Of a DNA stretch of 64,000 nucleotides, positions 38,452-46,868 are shown one piece after another; the first letter of the stretch is position 1, and every line of letters begins with the position of its first letter. The notes beneath the pieces are model-generated. The model saw only the letters and a program-made list of their open reading frames with translations, was not told where the DNA came from and did no database searches. This DNA is from Croceibacterium soli (GTDB taxonomy: Bacteria; Pseudomonadota; Alphaproteobacteria; Sphingomonadales; Sphingomonadaceae): the NCBI RefSeq assembly GCF_009828065.1, contig NZ_WTYK01000002.1, positions 434,001 through 498,000 on the forward strand, read 5' to 3'. The position numbers and the translations under genes are program-made.

Positions 38452-39660
38452 CTAGAGCCCGGCCCTAGCGAGCGCCTGGTCGAGATCTGCGATCAGATCC
38501 TGCGGATCCTCCAGCCCGACGTTCATTCGCAGCATCCCTTCCGAAACGCCCATTTCCGCGCGCGCCTCTTCGCCCAGGTTCGCATGGGTCGTGCTCGCCG
38601 GGTGGCAGAGCAGCGACTTGGAATCGCCGATGTTGTTGGAAATGTCGATCAGTTGCAGCGCATCGAGCACTGCGTGCGCCTGGGCGCGGCCGCCGTCGAG
38701 CACGAAGCTGAAGATCGGCCCGGCCGCGTCCATCTGGCGCATCGCCAGGTTGTGCTGCGGATGGCTCGGCAGGCCCGGGTGTAGCATCGTCGGGACGCGG
38801 CCTTCCACGAACCGCGCCACTTCCAGCGCGTTCTCGCTTTGCCGGCGGGCACGCAGGTCGAGCGTTTCGAGACCCTTCAGCACGACCCAGGCGTTGAAGG
38901 GCGAAAGGTTCGGCCCGGTGTTGCGCTGGAACGGCAGCAGGACGTTGTCCATCCACTCCTTGCTGGCGCAGACGGCCCCGGCGAGCACCCGGCCCTGCCC
39001 TTCCATGAGTTTGGTCGCCGAATAGGCCACCACGTCGGCGCCGAATTCCATCGGGCGCTGCAGCGCAGCCGTGGCGAAGGCATTGTCGACGACCGAAGTG
39101 ATCCCATGCGACCGGGCGAGCCCGCAGACGAAGGCGAGGTCGACCACGTCCATCGTGGGGTTGGCGGGGGTTTCGAAGAAGAACACTTTCGTGTTGGGGC
39201 GAACGGCCGCTTCCCAGGCCGCGTTGTCGCAGGCGTCGATCACCGTCGTCTCGATGCCGAACTTCGGCAGGAGGTTGTCGACCAGCCAGCGGCACGATCC
39301 GAACGCGGCGCGGCCGGCAACGACGTGATCGCCGGCGGAAAGCTGGCACAGCAGCGCAGTGGTCATCGCCGCCATGCCGGTCGCCTGGACACGGCAGGCC
39401 TCGGCGCCTTCCAACGCGGCGATGCGTTCCTCCAGCATCGCGACGGTCGGGTTTTGCAGCCGCGAGTAGGTCATCCCCTCCGCCTCCCCGGCGAAGCGGG
39501 CGGCTACGGTCGCGGCATCGTCGTAAGTGTAGCCGCTGGTGAGGAACAGCGCCTCGCTCGTCTCGCCATGTTCGGAGCGCCAGGTGCCGGCGCGGACGGC
39601 GCGGGTCGCGGGCCGCCATTTGGAGGTGATCGAGCGGTCGGTGCCTGTGGTCTTCTTCAT
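38452..39660 (-). CDS. metZ: O-succinylhomoserine sulfhydrylase (Cys/Met metabolism PLP enzyme)
   Basis: PLP-dependent enzyme making homocysteine from O-succinylhomoserine and sulfide in methionine synthesis. The 402-residue protein has TSGYTYDDAATVAARFAGEA, MTYSRLQNPTVAMLEERIAA, FFFETPANPTMDVVDLAFV and the PLP lysine in VAYSATKLMEGQGRVLAGAV. The SATK-x-x-x-GQGR form favours MetZ over cystathionine gamma-synthase, though these families are close. ATG 39660 begins the homologous part. The short upstream region (39661-39740) shows no SAM riboswitch that I can recognise. Confidence 0.88.
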   Translation of the reverse strand: MKKTTGTDRSITSKWRPATRAVRAGTWRSEHGETSEALFLTSGYTYDDAATVAARFAGEAEGMTYSRLQNPTVAMLEERIAALEGAEACRVQATGMAAMTTALLCQLSAGDHVVAGRAAFGSCRWLVDNLLPKFGIETTVIDACDNAAWEAAVRPNTKVFFFETPANPTMDVVDLAFVCGLARSHGITSVVDNAFATAALQRPMEFGADVVAYSATKLMEGQGRVLAGAVCASKEWMDNVLLPFQRNTGPNLSPFNAWVVLKGLETLDLRARRQSENALEVARFVEGRVPTMLHPGLPSHPQHNLAMRQMDAAGPIFSFVLDGGRAQAHAVLDALQLIDISNNIGDSKSLLCHPASTTHANLGEEARAEMGVSEGMLRMNVGLEDPQDLIADLDQALARAGL

Positions 39661-39740
39661 CGCGGGCGGTTTAGGGTCGGCAGCCGCATCGGGCAAGCAC
39701 GAGCTTGCTCCGGGCGGCCGGGCCCCGTAGGCTCGGGCCG

Positions 39741-41015
39741 ATGAGCCAGGCGCCCGTGCATCCGCGTGACCCCCTCGCCTGGCATGTGCTGATCGCGCTG
39801 GCCTTCCTGGGGCTCGTGTTCGTGCGGCTGGGGATCCCCTCCAAGCCGTTCTTCGACGAAGTCCACTACCTGCCCGCCGCGCGGGCGCTGATCGCCCTGT
39901 CGCACCCGGTCAACGTCGAGCACCCGCTGCTGGGCAAGGAACTGATCGCGCTGGGCATCATGCTGTTCGGCGACAATCCCTTCGGCTGGCGGATCATGCC
40001 GGGGCTGTTCGGCACGCTGGGGCTGTTCGCCGCCATGCGGGCGCTGTGGTTCGCCTGCAACGCCCGCTTCGCCTCGATCGCCGGCGGAATCCTGCTGGCG
40101 ACGGCGTTTCCGCTGCTGGTCCAGAGCCGCATCGCCATGCTCGACGTGTTCATGGCCAGCTTCCTGCTGGTGGCGCTGTGGCAGATCGCCGGGGCCGTGC
40201 GGGAGAACGAGACAGGCCGCCGGCGCCTGGCGATCGCCGGCGTGGCGCTCGGCCTGTCGATGGCTTCGAAGTGGAACGCGGCCCCGCTGGCCATGGTCCC
40301 CGGGCTCGCCTTCGCGGCGGTGCGGCTGCATGCCGCCGGCTGGCGTGCGTTCGTGTCGAGCCGCGCCGCGCCCATTGCGGGCATCACGATCTGGGAAGCG
40401 GTTCTGTGGCTCGGCGTCGTGCCGCTGGCGACATATGCCCTGACCTTCGCGCCGGCGTTGTTCTACGCCACCGATCCGCTCGCCCCGGACGGACTGATAG
40501 AGCTGCACCGGCGGATGATCGAGCTGCAGGGGCAGGTCGTGCAGCCGCACACGTACCAAAGCGTGTGGTACGAATGGGTCTCCAACTGGCGCGGCATCTG
40601 GTACCTCTACGAGCCCGTCGACGGCGCCCAGCGCGGCATTCTGCTGATCGGCAATCCGCTGACGATGATCCTCGGCCTCGGTGCGCTTGCCTGGGCCGCG
40701 TGGGCGGGGATCCGGGGCGGGCGCAAGGATGCGCTGGCGGTAGCCGTGCTCTATGCCGTGGCGCTCGGCACCTGGATCGTGGCGCAGAAGCCGGTCCAGT
40801 TCTATTACCACTACCTGCTGCCGAGCTGCTTCCTGATCGGAGCGCTGGCCCTGGCGCTGGATGCCATGTGGCGGCGCGGGACGCGCTGGCTGCCGCTGGC
40901 GGTGCTGGCCGGCAGCGCGGCGTTCTTCGCCTACTTCCTGCCGGTCCTCACAGCCGCGCCGCTCTCGGGCCAGATGAGCTTCCTCGAGTTCACCTGGCTC
41001 GACAGCTGGCGGTGA
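39741..41015 (+). CDS. Dolichyl-phosphate-mannose-type protein mannosyltransferase (GT39/PMT)
   Basis: A 424-residue polytopic membrane enzyme with about ten helices. The first loop carries PSKPFFDEVHYLPAARAL with the catalytic Asp-Glu pair of the PMT family, and HPLLGKELIALGIMLFGDNP and SKWNAAPLAM follow, both typical of GT39. It is expected to transfer a sugar from a polyprenyl-phosphate donor to a protein Ser/Thr in the periplasm. Bacterial PMTs are usually longer (about 500), so the C-terminal part is reduced. It converges with a GT2-GtrA gene, which may supply the lipid-linked sugar. Confidence 0.85.
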   Translation: MSQAPVHPRDPLAWHVLIALAFLGLVFVRLGIPSKPFFDEVHYLPAARALIALSHPVNVEHPLLGKELIALGIMLFGDNPFGWRIMPGLFGTLGLFAAMRALWFACNARFASIAGGILLATAFPLLVQSRIAMLDVFMASFLLVALWQIAGAVRENETGRRRLAIAGVALGLSMASKWNAAPLAMVPGLAFAAVRLHAAGWRAFVSSRAAPIAGITIWEAVLWLGVVPLATYALTFAPALFYATDPLAPDGLIELHRRMIELQGQVVQPHTYQSVWYEWVSNWRGIWYLYEPVDGAQRGILLIGNPLTMILGLGALAWAAWAGIRGGRKDALAVAVLYAVALGTWIVAQKPVQFYYHYLLPSCFLIGALALALDAMWRRGTRWLPLAVLAGSAAFFAYFLPVLTAAPLSGQMSFLEFTWLDSWR

Positions 41016-41021
41016 CGGGCC

Positions 41022-42170
41022 CTACCTGAAGCGGCCCCAGACGAACTTGCTCGACAGCGCGTAATTCCACACCGATGCCAGGGCGATGCCGGCCAGCGCG
41101 GCAGTCCACCAGGCGAAGCCGTTCGCCTGCAGCATCGTCGCCGCCGCGACGTTGGCGAAGGTGCCGACGGCGCACGTGGCGCAGAACTTCAGCCAGCCGA
41201 AGAACAGGTCCCTGGCTCCCGCCAGCTTCTGGTCGCGGTAGGTCAGCAGGTTGTTGAGCCAGAAGTTGAAGGTCATCGCCACCACGGTGGCCACGGCCTG
41301 GGCCAGCGCGAAGCCGCTGCCGAAGGCGAGGTAGAGCACCGAAAGCACCGCCATGTGCACGCCCACGCCGAGCCCGCCGACCGTACCGAACAGCGCGAAG
41401 CGCGTGGGGATGAACCTGCCAAGCCAGCGTTCGTAGAGGCCGGCCAGGAAATCGAGCGCGACGCCGTGGTCGAGCTTGCTTTCACCGGCGGCGCGGCGGG
41501 CGAACTGCAACGGGAACTCCTTCACCTTCAGGGGCGGACTGGCCGTGGCGAGAATGTCGAGCATGATCTTGAAGCCGATGCCGGACAGCCGCGCGGCCTG
41601 CTGGCGCAAGCGGTCCGCACTGAGCAGGAAAAAGCCGCTCATAGGATCGGACAGTTCCGTGCCGGTGAGCCTGCGGGCAAGCGCGTTGGCGATGCGCGAG
41701 CCCCGCTCCCGCCGGGTGCTGGAAAGGCCCGCGGCGCTTCCCCCGTCGGCGAAACGCGAGGCATAGGCGAGATCGTATTCCCCGGACTTAACGGCTTCGA
41801 GCATGTCGAGCAGCAGCTGCGGGTCATGCTGGTGGTCGGCGTCCATCACCGCGACGTAAGGCGCGGCGGTGGCGCACATGCCTTCGATCGCAGCGCTGGC
41901 AAGGCCGCGGCGGCCGATCCGCTGAATGACCCTTACACGTGGGTCCGTCTGGCCGATACGGCGGGCTTCCTCGGCCGTGCCGTCGGTGCTGTCGTCGTCG
42001 ACGAACACCGCTTCCCAGCCGGAGGGCCCGAGCGCCTGCTCCAGCCGCGCGACCATAGGCGCGATATTCGCCTTCTCGTTCAGCGTCGGGAGGACGACCG
42101 CCAGCTCGAGCGGCTTCACGGCGGCCTCGGCGGCAGTCCTTACGGCTGGAACGGGATCGGCAAGGCCCAT
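41022..42170 (-). CDS. GT2 polyprenyl-phosphate glycosyltransferase with C-terminal GtrA domain
   Basis: A 382-residue fusion. The N-terminal DPM1-like GT2 domain (about 20-245) has AVVLPTLNEKANIAPMVARL, VFVDDDSTDGTAEEARRIGQ and VAVMDADHQHDPQLL (the DAD metal motif). The C-terminal GtrA domain (about 250-380) has four membrane helices, starting FIPTRFALFGTVGGLGVGVH. Such proteins make and help flip a polyprenyl-phosphate sugar. The start is taken at 42170, where GGAGG sits 8 bases upstream; ATG 42176 is an alternative. Its 3' end is 6 bases from the convergent PMT gene, its likely partner. Confidence 0.87.
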   Translation of the reverse strand: MGLADPVPAVRTAAEAAVKPLELAVVLPTLNEKANIAPMVARLEQALGPSGWEAVFVDDDSTDGTAEEARRIGQTDPRVRVIQRIGRRGLASAAIEGMCATAAPYVAVMDADHQHDPQLLLDMLEAVKSGEYDLAYASRFADGGSAAGLSSTRRERGSRIANALARRLTGTELSDPMSGFFLLSADRLRQQAARLSGIGFKIMLDILATASPPLKVKEFPLQFARRAAGESKLDHGVALDFLAGLYERWLGRFIPTRFALFGTVGGLGVGVHMAVLSVLYLAFGSGFALAQAVATVVAMTFNFWLNNLLTYRDQKLAGARDLFFGWLKFCATCAVGTFANVAAATMLQANGFAWWTAALAGIALASVWNYALSSKFVWGRFR

Positions 42171-42223
42171 GTGCATGGCCTCCACCGATACTTGGCAAAT
42201 ATCAATAGAGCATTGATGGCCGC

Positions 42224-43282
42224 TCAGAGCCGCGCGACCACCGCGTCGCCGATCTCGCGCGTTCCGGCGCTGCCGCCGAGATCCGCGCCCTTCACGCCAT
42301 CGGCGAGCGCCCGGGCCACGGCCGCCTCGATCCGCGCCGCTTCTTGCTCGCGGCCGAACGAGTGCCGCAGCATCATGGCGGCGGACAGGATCGTCGCCAT
42401 CGGGTTGGCCGTGCCCTGCCCGGCGATATCCGGTGCGCTGCCGTGGATCGGCTCGTAGAGACCCTTGGTGCCGAACGCGGTCTGCTGCTCGCCGAGGGAG
42501 GCGCTCGCCAGCAGGCCGATCGAGCCGACGCACATGCTCGCCTGGTCGGACAGGATGTCGCCGAACAGGTTGCCGGTCACGACCACGTCGAACTGGCCCG
42601 GATTGCGCACCAGCTGCATGGCCGCGTTGTCGACGTACATGTGGCTGAGCTCGACATCGGGATATTCGGCCGAAACCTCGATCACCACGTCACGCCACAG
42701 CTGGCTGGTCTCGAGCACGTTGGCCTTGTCGACGCTGCACAGGCGGCGCCGGCGGCCTTGCGCTGCCTTGAAGCCGACGTGTGCGATGCGCCGCACCTCG
42801 TCTTCCGCGTAGGACATGAAGTCGAAGCCCTGACGGCGGCCGTCATCGAGCGTGCGGATCGCCTTCTCGCCGAAATAGACGTCACCGTTCAGCTCGCGGA
42901 CGATCAGCAGGTCAATCGCGCGGGCGACTTCCGGGCGCAGCGCCGACAGGTCCTCCAGCCCCGGAAACATCGTCGCGGGGCGCAAGTTGGCGAACAGGCC
43001 GAGCGCCTGGCGCAGGCCGAGGATCGCCTGCTCCGGCCGCAAATGCCGTTCGAGCCCGTCGCACGTCGGATCGCCCACGGCGCCGAACAGCACCGCATCG
43101 GCCGCCTTCGCCATCTCCAGCGTTTCGGGCGGGAGCGGGTGGCCGTGGCGGCGATAGCCGATGCCGCCGACGTCCGCCTCCCAGTAGGTGACATTCGGCA
43201 GGCGCAGGGCATCCAGCACCTTCTTCGCATCGGCCATGATTTCCGGGCCGATACCGTCGCCCGGCAACAATGCGATCTTCAT
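42224..43282 (-). CDS. leuB: 3-isopropylmalate dehydrogenase
   Basis: Leucine-synthesis enzyme that oxidatively decarboxylates 3-isopropylmalate with NAD+. The 352-residue protein begins [20 protein letters not shown] and has [36 protein letters not shown] and the substrate/metal segment [20 protein letters not shown], then [20 protein letters not shown]. Its ATG overlaps the recO stop by 4 bases (ATGA at 43279-43282), so leuB is coupled to recO, an uncommon pairing. Confidence 0.95.
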   Translation of the reverse strand: MKIALLPGDGIGPEIMADAKKVLDALRLPNVTYWEADVGGIGYRRHGHPLPPETLEMAKAADAVLFGAVGDPTCDGLERHLRPEQAILGLRQALGLFANLRPATMFPGLEDLSALRPEVARAIDLLIVRELNGDVYFGEKAIRTLDDGRRQGFDFMSYAEDEVRRIAHVGFKAAQGRRRRLCSVDKANVLETSQLWRDVVIEVSAEYPDVELSHMYVDNAAMQLVRNPGQFDVVVTGNLFGDILSDQASMCVGSIGLLASASLGEQQTAFGTKGLYEPIHGSAPDIAGQGTANPMATILSAAMMLRHSFGREQEAARIEAAVARALADGVKGADLGGSAGTREIGDAVVARL

Positions 43283-43875
43283 TCCATCCGCCCCAAAAGG
43301 TCCCGCAGTCGTGAGCGCGCGGCAATAACATCGCCGCGCCGGTCGGCAAGCAGGTAGTGGTCCAGCGGCCCGGCAAGACGATCCATCTCGGCGAGAATCT
43401 CCGGCAGGTCGCCGCCGCGGAATCGCTCCCCGCCATAGCCAAGCTCGCGCAGCAGCAGCGCCTCGTAATCGACCAGCGCCCCCGCCCAGTCGCGCGCCGA
43501 AGACGCATGGCAAATCGCGCCCAGCAGTCCGCCGAGCGCCTGCCACAGGCGCGGATAGGCCTGCCGCTCAGGCAGTGCGGTCGCAGTGAGCGCACAAGCC
43601 CACCCGATCGCCGCGGCCGCCAGGGGTTCGTTGAGCCATGGCCCGCGGCTTTCGACGAGTTCCAGTTTGGCGAAAGGAAGCTGGCTGTCGGAGCGGGAGC
43701 GAAGGTCGGCCTCTACGATGTTGCCGGGGATTACCACCGGCCTCAGCCCCCTGCCCCTTCCCCCCGCCACGTAGCCGGCGACCACGCCAGCTTCCTCGGT
43801 CAGCAACCGGGCAACGACGGCGGTTTCGCCGTGAACGCGGGCGGACAAGACGATGGCGGGCGCGCGCAAGTGCAT
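43279..43875 (-). CDS. recO: DNA repair protein RecO
   Basis: Recombination mediator that loads RecA with RecR. From ATG 43875 it has 198 residues: [20 protein letters not shown] (OB-fold start), [20 protein letters not shown], and a helical C-terminal part. It is shorter than E. coli RecO (242) and lacks the four-cysteine zinc motif of some homologues. The frame extends to 43935 into a family D repeat, which is why the downstream Met is preferred. Confidence 0.85.
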   Translation of the reverse strand: MHLRAPAIVLSARVHGETAVVARLLTEEAGVVAGYVAGGRGRGLRPVVIPGNIVEADLRSRSDSQLPFAKLELVESRGPWLNEPLAAAAIGWACALTATALPERQAYPRLWQALGGLLGAICHASSARDWAGALVDYEALLLRELGYGGERFRGGDLPEILAEMDRLAGPLDHYLLADRRGDVIAARSRLRDLLGRME

Positions 43876-43890
43876 GCCGAGTGCCTTATG

Positions 43891-44078
43891 GGTTTCACGC
43901 AGAGGCGCAAAGGCGCGAAGAGGAAGCAAGCCCAACGCCCCTCCTCCTCTTCAGAGGAGGGGCAGCGAGACTTGGTGAGCCGTAGGCGAACCTAGTCGCA
44001 GCGGGGTGGTGCCGCGGTTGGCGGAACGTTTCCGCGCGCCTCCACCACCCCCAACCCCCTCCTCTGAAGAGGAGGGGG
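43891..44078. repeat. Family C/D repeat block between ubiK and recO
   Basis: A family D unit (GGTTTCACGCAGAGGCGCAA and onward, 43891-43923) is followed by two mirror-image palindromes GCCCCTCCTCCTCTTCAGAG (43937-43963) and CCCCCTCCTCTGAAGAGGAG (44055-44078). These form the ends of a block of about 140 bases that has complementary CAGCGGGGTGGTG-like and CCACCACCCCC inner parts. It looks like a miniature inverted element. The 44055-44078 hairpin may also terminate ubiK. Confidence 0.7.
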
Positions 44079-44081
44079 CTT

Positions 44082-44336
44082 TTACTTTCCGTCGGAGATC
44101 TTCGCCTCGAGCACCTTGATGTGGGCTTCCAGGCGGTCGATGTCCTCGCGCGCCCTTGCGGCCAGGTCCTTCACCGCGTCAAATTCCTCGCGCGAGACGA
44201 AGTCGAGCCCGCCGAGTGCTTCCTTCATCCGCTCCCGCGCGCCTTCGCGCGCCTCGCGCGTCATTCCGGCGAAAGTGCCGGCGGCGCTGTTGGCCAGCTT
44301 GATGAAATCGGCGAGCATGGGGTTCTGGCTTTGCAT
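44082..44336 (-). CDS. ubiK: Ubiquinone biosynthesis accessory factor UbiK (BMFP/DUF526)
   Basis: An 84-residue coiled-coil protein: MQSQNPMLADFIKLANSAAG, then MKEALGGLDFVSREEFDAVK and a C-terminal coil LAARAREDIDRLEAHIKVLE. These match the DUF526/YqiC family, which trimerises, binds membranes and assists the aerobic ubiquinone complex. It is isolated between repeats and tspO. Confidence 0.87.
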   Translation of the reverse strand: MQSQNPMLADFIKLANSAAGTFAGMTREAREGARERMKEALGGLDFVSREEFDAVKDLAARAREDIDRLEAHIKVLEAKISDGK

Positions 44337-44373
44337 GGCGAATATGTGGTGCCTTCGCGGGCGGGCCGCAAGC

Positions 44374-44925
44374 CTACAATTCGATCCGCTGGACCGCGTT
44401 GGAATCTTCCACCCGGTCGGCTCCCGGGTTGAGTTCGAGGAACTGCCAGTTGAGCAGCGTGGCGAACAGGATCCACGCCAGGTAGGGCGCGAGCAGCCAG
44501 GCGGCGAGCCGACGAACCCGCCAGAACAAGATGATGGTGACGATCACGGCAACGTCGAGCGCGATAATCACCGCCAGCCCCGTCGCGATCTGGTGCGCGC
44601 CGAAGAACACCGGGCTCCAGGCGAGGTTGACCAGCAGCTGGACCACGAAAGCGGCAATCGCCGGCCCGCGAAAGCGCGCGCCCCAGGCGGCGCAGACCAG
44701 CGCCAGCGCCACGCCCATCATCGCGTAAAGCACGGCCCACACGATACCGAAGGTGGCCGGCGGCGGGAAAGTCGCCGGCTTTTCCAGCGCAGAGAACCAC
44801 GCGCTGTCGGATGCACCGCCGATCTGGCCGGAGAGAAAGCCGAGCAGCGCGATCGCCGGAACGAGGAACAGGGCCCAGCGGAAGAAGCTTGCGCGCAATT
44901 GCGCTGGCGAAGCGAGACGGTTCAT
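44374..44925 (-). CDS. tspO: TspO/MBR family tryptophan-rich sensory protein
   Basis: A 183-residue five-helix membrane protein of the translocator/benzodiazepine-receptor family. It has LSGQIGGASDSAWFSALEKP (the W-x-x-L-x-KP entry loop), FPPPATFGIVWAVLYAMMGV and LVNLAWSPVFFGAHQIATGL. TspO proteins bind porphyrins and can act in stress or photosystem control. ATG 44925 has AGGGAG upstream. A frame running to 46035 crosses tlyA and is spurious. Confidence 0.9.
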   Translation of the reverse strand: MNRLASPAQLRASFFRWALFLVPAIALLGFLSGQIGGASDSAWFSALEKPATFPPPATFGIVWAVLYAMMGVALALVCAAWGARFRGPAIAAFVVQLLVNLAWSPVFFGAHQIATGLAVIIALDVAVIVTIILFWRVRRLAAWLLAPYLAWILFATLLNWQFLELNPGADRVEDSNAVQRIEL

Positions 44926-44990
44926 CGGGACTCCCTGCGAATCGGTGCGCGAATAGTGGCCGCGGCGATGCTGCGGCGCAACGTGCGCCC

Positions 44991-45731
44991 TCAGACCGTC
45001 CCCCGACGGGCCGTAATCAGGAACTCCACGTTTCCTTCCGGCCCGGTGATCGGGCTTTCTACGATCCCGTCCACGATCCAGCCCGCCCCTTCCAGCCACG
45101 CGCGCACTTCGCCGCACACCCTGACGTGCAGCACCGAATCGCGGACCACCCCGCCCTTGCCGACTTCCTCGCGTCCAACCTCGAACTGCGGCTTGATCAG
45201 CGCGACCAAACGGCAATCGAGCGCCGCAAGTTCGAGCGGCCGCTCCAGCACTTTGGCGAGCGAGATGAACGAAGCGTCGCACACCACCCAATTGCAGGGC
45301 CGGTCGATCTGCTCGCGTGTGAGGATCCGCGCGCTGGTCTGTTCGAGCACGGTGACTCGCGGGTCCTGCCGCAGCTTCCAGGCGAGCTGGTTGGTGCCGG
45401 AATCGACCGCGAACACGTGCTCTGCGCCGCGCTGCAGCAGCACGTCGGTGAACCCGCCGGTCGAGCTGCCGATATCCATCGCCACGGCCCCAGCGGGTTC
45501 GAGGGCGAAGTGGTCGATCGCGTGGGCCAGCTTCACCCCGCCCCGGCTGACCCACGGGTGGTCGCGACCCTTGACGACAAGCTCCGCATCCTCCGCTACC
45601 TGCTGGCCGGATTTGTCGACCTTCCGATCCCCCACGAAGACCAGCCCCGCCATGATCAGCGCCTGCGCCCGCGCCCGGCTTTCGGCCAGACCGCGGGACA
45701 CAAGCAGTTGGTCGATGCGTTGCTTGGCCAT
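44991..45731 (-). CDS. tlyA: TlyA family rRNA 2'-O-methyltransferase
   Basis: A 246-residue protein with an N-terminal S4 RNA-binding domain (RIDQLLVSRGLAESRARAQA) and an FtsJ-like Rossmann methyltransferase domain. The SAM site AMDIGSSTGGFTDVLLQRGA and the K-D-K-E type residues (LIKPQFE, CDASFIS) are visible. TlyA methylates 16S and/or 23S rRNA and affects capreomycin sensitivity in mycobacteria. It is divergent from the lipoprotein gene at 45795. Confidence 0.92.
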   Translation of the reverse strand: MAKQRIDQLLVSRGLAESRARAQALIMAGLVFVGDRKVDKSGQQVAEDAELVVKGRDHPWVSRGGVKLAHAIDHFALEPAGAVAMDIGSSTGGFTDVLLQRGAEHVFAVDSGTNQLAWKLRQDPRVTVLEQTSARILTREQIDRPCNWVVCDASFISLAKVLERPLELAALDCRLVALIKPQFEVGREEVGKGGVVRDSVLHVRVCGEVRAWLEGAGWIVDGIVESPITGPEGNVEFLITARRGTV

Positions 45732-45794
45732 ATGTCCGCGCATAGCCGCCTCCCGACGCTTGAGCCACTCCCGACCATTCGCCAGAGAGAGCCG

Positions 45795-46355
45795 ATGACC
45801 CTTGGATTGAATTTAGGGCGCCTTCGGGCCGCTCTTCCCTATGCCGCGGTCGCCGCGCTGGCCGGCTGCGTGCCGCCTCCGGCCTCGCCCCCGCCCACGC
45901 CGACCCCCACGCCGACGCCGCAGCCGACTGCAGCCCCGCCGCAGGCTTCGGCGCCGACCTATCAAAGCTGGATCGACGTTCCGCAGACACCGGGGGACTG
46001 GTTCTATCAGGCCACTGCCACGGGCGGCACCGCACGATTTGGCGCGCCGCAGAGCGAAGCGCGCTTCAGCATGACCTGCGATCGAACGAGGCGGACCGTT
46101 TCGCTGATTCGCGCCGGCAGTTCCCCCGTGGCCGTGCAGATGCGCATCCGTGCGGAGACCGGCGACCGCTTGCTCGATGCCCTACCGACCGGAGGGCCGA
46201 TGCCTGGGCTGGCTGCGACACTGGCCGCGAACGATCCGTTCCTGGACGCGATCGCGTTCTCGCAGGGGCGTTTCGCGGTCGAAGTGCAGGGGCTCGATTC
46301 GCTTTACCTGCCCGCCTGGCCCGAAGTCTCGCGGGTGATCGAGGACTGCCGCTGA
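45795..46355 (+). CDS. Putative lipoprotein, Pro/Thr-rich linker, unknown function
   Basis: A 186-residue lipoprotein: signal peptide with lipobox VAALAGC (Cys about 25), a Pro/Thr/Ala linker (PPTPTPTPTPQPTAAPP, about 32-48) and a beta-rich domain of about 130 residues (TYQSWIDVPQTPGDWFYQAT, TARFGAPQSEARFSMTCDRT). The last part has two cysteines that could pair. The domain type is common in sphingomonads, but no function is known. The start has AGAGAG upstream. Confidence 0.75.
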   Translation: MTLGLNLGRLRAALPYAAVAALAGCVPPPASPPPTPTPTPTPQPTAAPPQASAPTYQSWIDVPQTPGDWFYQATATGGTARFGAPQSEARFSMTCDRTRRTVSLIRAGSSPVAVQMRIRAETGDRLLDALPTGGPMPGLAATLAANDPFLDAIAFSQGRFAVEVQGLDSLYLPAWPEVSRVIEDCR

Positions 46356-46540
46356 GGCAATATTTCGCCGTGTTTGGAGGAAGCCCGAAGTCTCGGATTC
46401 TGACAGTGAAAAACTCAAATGCAAGACTTGCTTTCGAGCGCTTAAGGACTCACATTCAGCATCAGGACCGGCGGTGGACGGCGGTCTCGGCCCCGGTGAA
46501 ACGGCGGTCCTGGCTTTCAAGCGCGAAAGGAGGTGATCCG
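46356..46540 (+). other. Leader upstream of the 18-codon ORF
   Basis: No gene. It includes a possible stem AGGACC (46463-46468)/GGTCCT (around 46506-46511) around a GGCGGTGGACGGCGG-rich stretch, ending in the extended Shine-Dalgarno. The part from 46356 to 46460 shows nothing distinctive. Confidence 0.4.
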
Positions 46541-46597
46541 ATGTCTCATGGTTCAGCAGGGAGGTCGGTTCCGACCCGCGCGGAGCATTATCGGTAA
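46526..46597 (+). CDS. 18-codon ORF with an extreme Shine-Dalgarno
   Basis: GAAAGGAGGTGATCC (46525-46539) is a 15-base perfect complement of the 3' end of alphaproteobacterial 16S rRNA (GGATCACCTCCTTTC). ATG follows at 46541, 7 bases after GGAGG. The product would be MSHGSAGRSVPTRAEHYR, ending at 46597. A hairpin (46653-46690) follows. This could be a leader peptide, a translated small protein, or a small RNA that pairs with the ribosome. It lies 270 bases before ilvE. The feature start includes the ribosome site; the ORF itself is 46541-46597. Confidence 0.45.
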   Translation, partial: KGGDPMSHGSAGRSVPTRAEHYR

Positions 46598-46652
46598 TCA
46601 CTGCTTTCGCCGATAAAGGCTTCGTGGGCGGCTCAACCGGCCGCTGACCATG

Positions 46653-46690
46653 CGAAAGGTCGCTTCGGCATTGCCGGAGCGGCCTTTCTC
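46653..46690 (+). terminator. Terminator-like hairpin after the 18-codon ORF
   Basis: GAAAGGTCGCTTCGGC pairs with GCCGGAGCGGCCTTTC over about 15 bases (one mismatch), loop of about 4, followed by TCATATCT. A smaller GCGGC...GCCGC stem lies just before it. The U-run is weak. The remaining stretch to ilvE (46691-46868) shows nothing clear. Confidence 0.5.
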
Positions 46691-46868
46691 ATATCTGCCG
46701 CGCAGTTGCCGACTTGCGGGAGCCAAGCAGTCCTGTGATTTGACCTTCGATTTGCCGCTCGCTAGGGCGAACGAAGGTAATTGCAGAGCTTACCATTTAT
46801 TACATTTTCCTTGCGATCCGTGAAAGAATAGAACAGGTCGGTCGCGCACGTACCCGGGAACCCCATCC

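Noticed and set aside
39661-39740. Possible SAM-II riboswitch before metZ
   Set aside because: The 80-base region has a GCAAGC...GCTTGC hairpin but lacks the conserved pseudoknot core expected of SAM-II.
44374-46035. A 553-codon frame spanning tspO and running through tlyA
   Set aside because: Only the last 183 codons (TspO) have homology; the rest is out-of-frame translation of tlyA.
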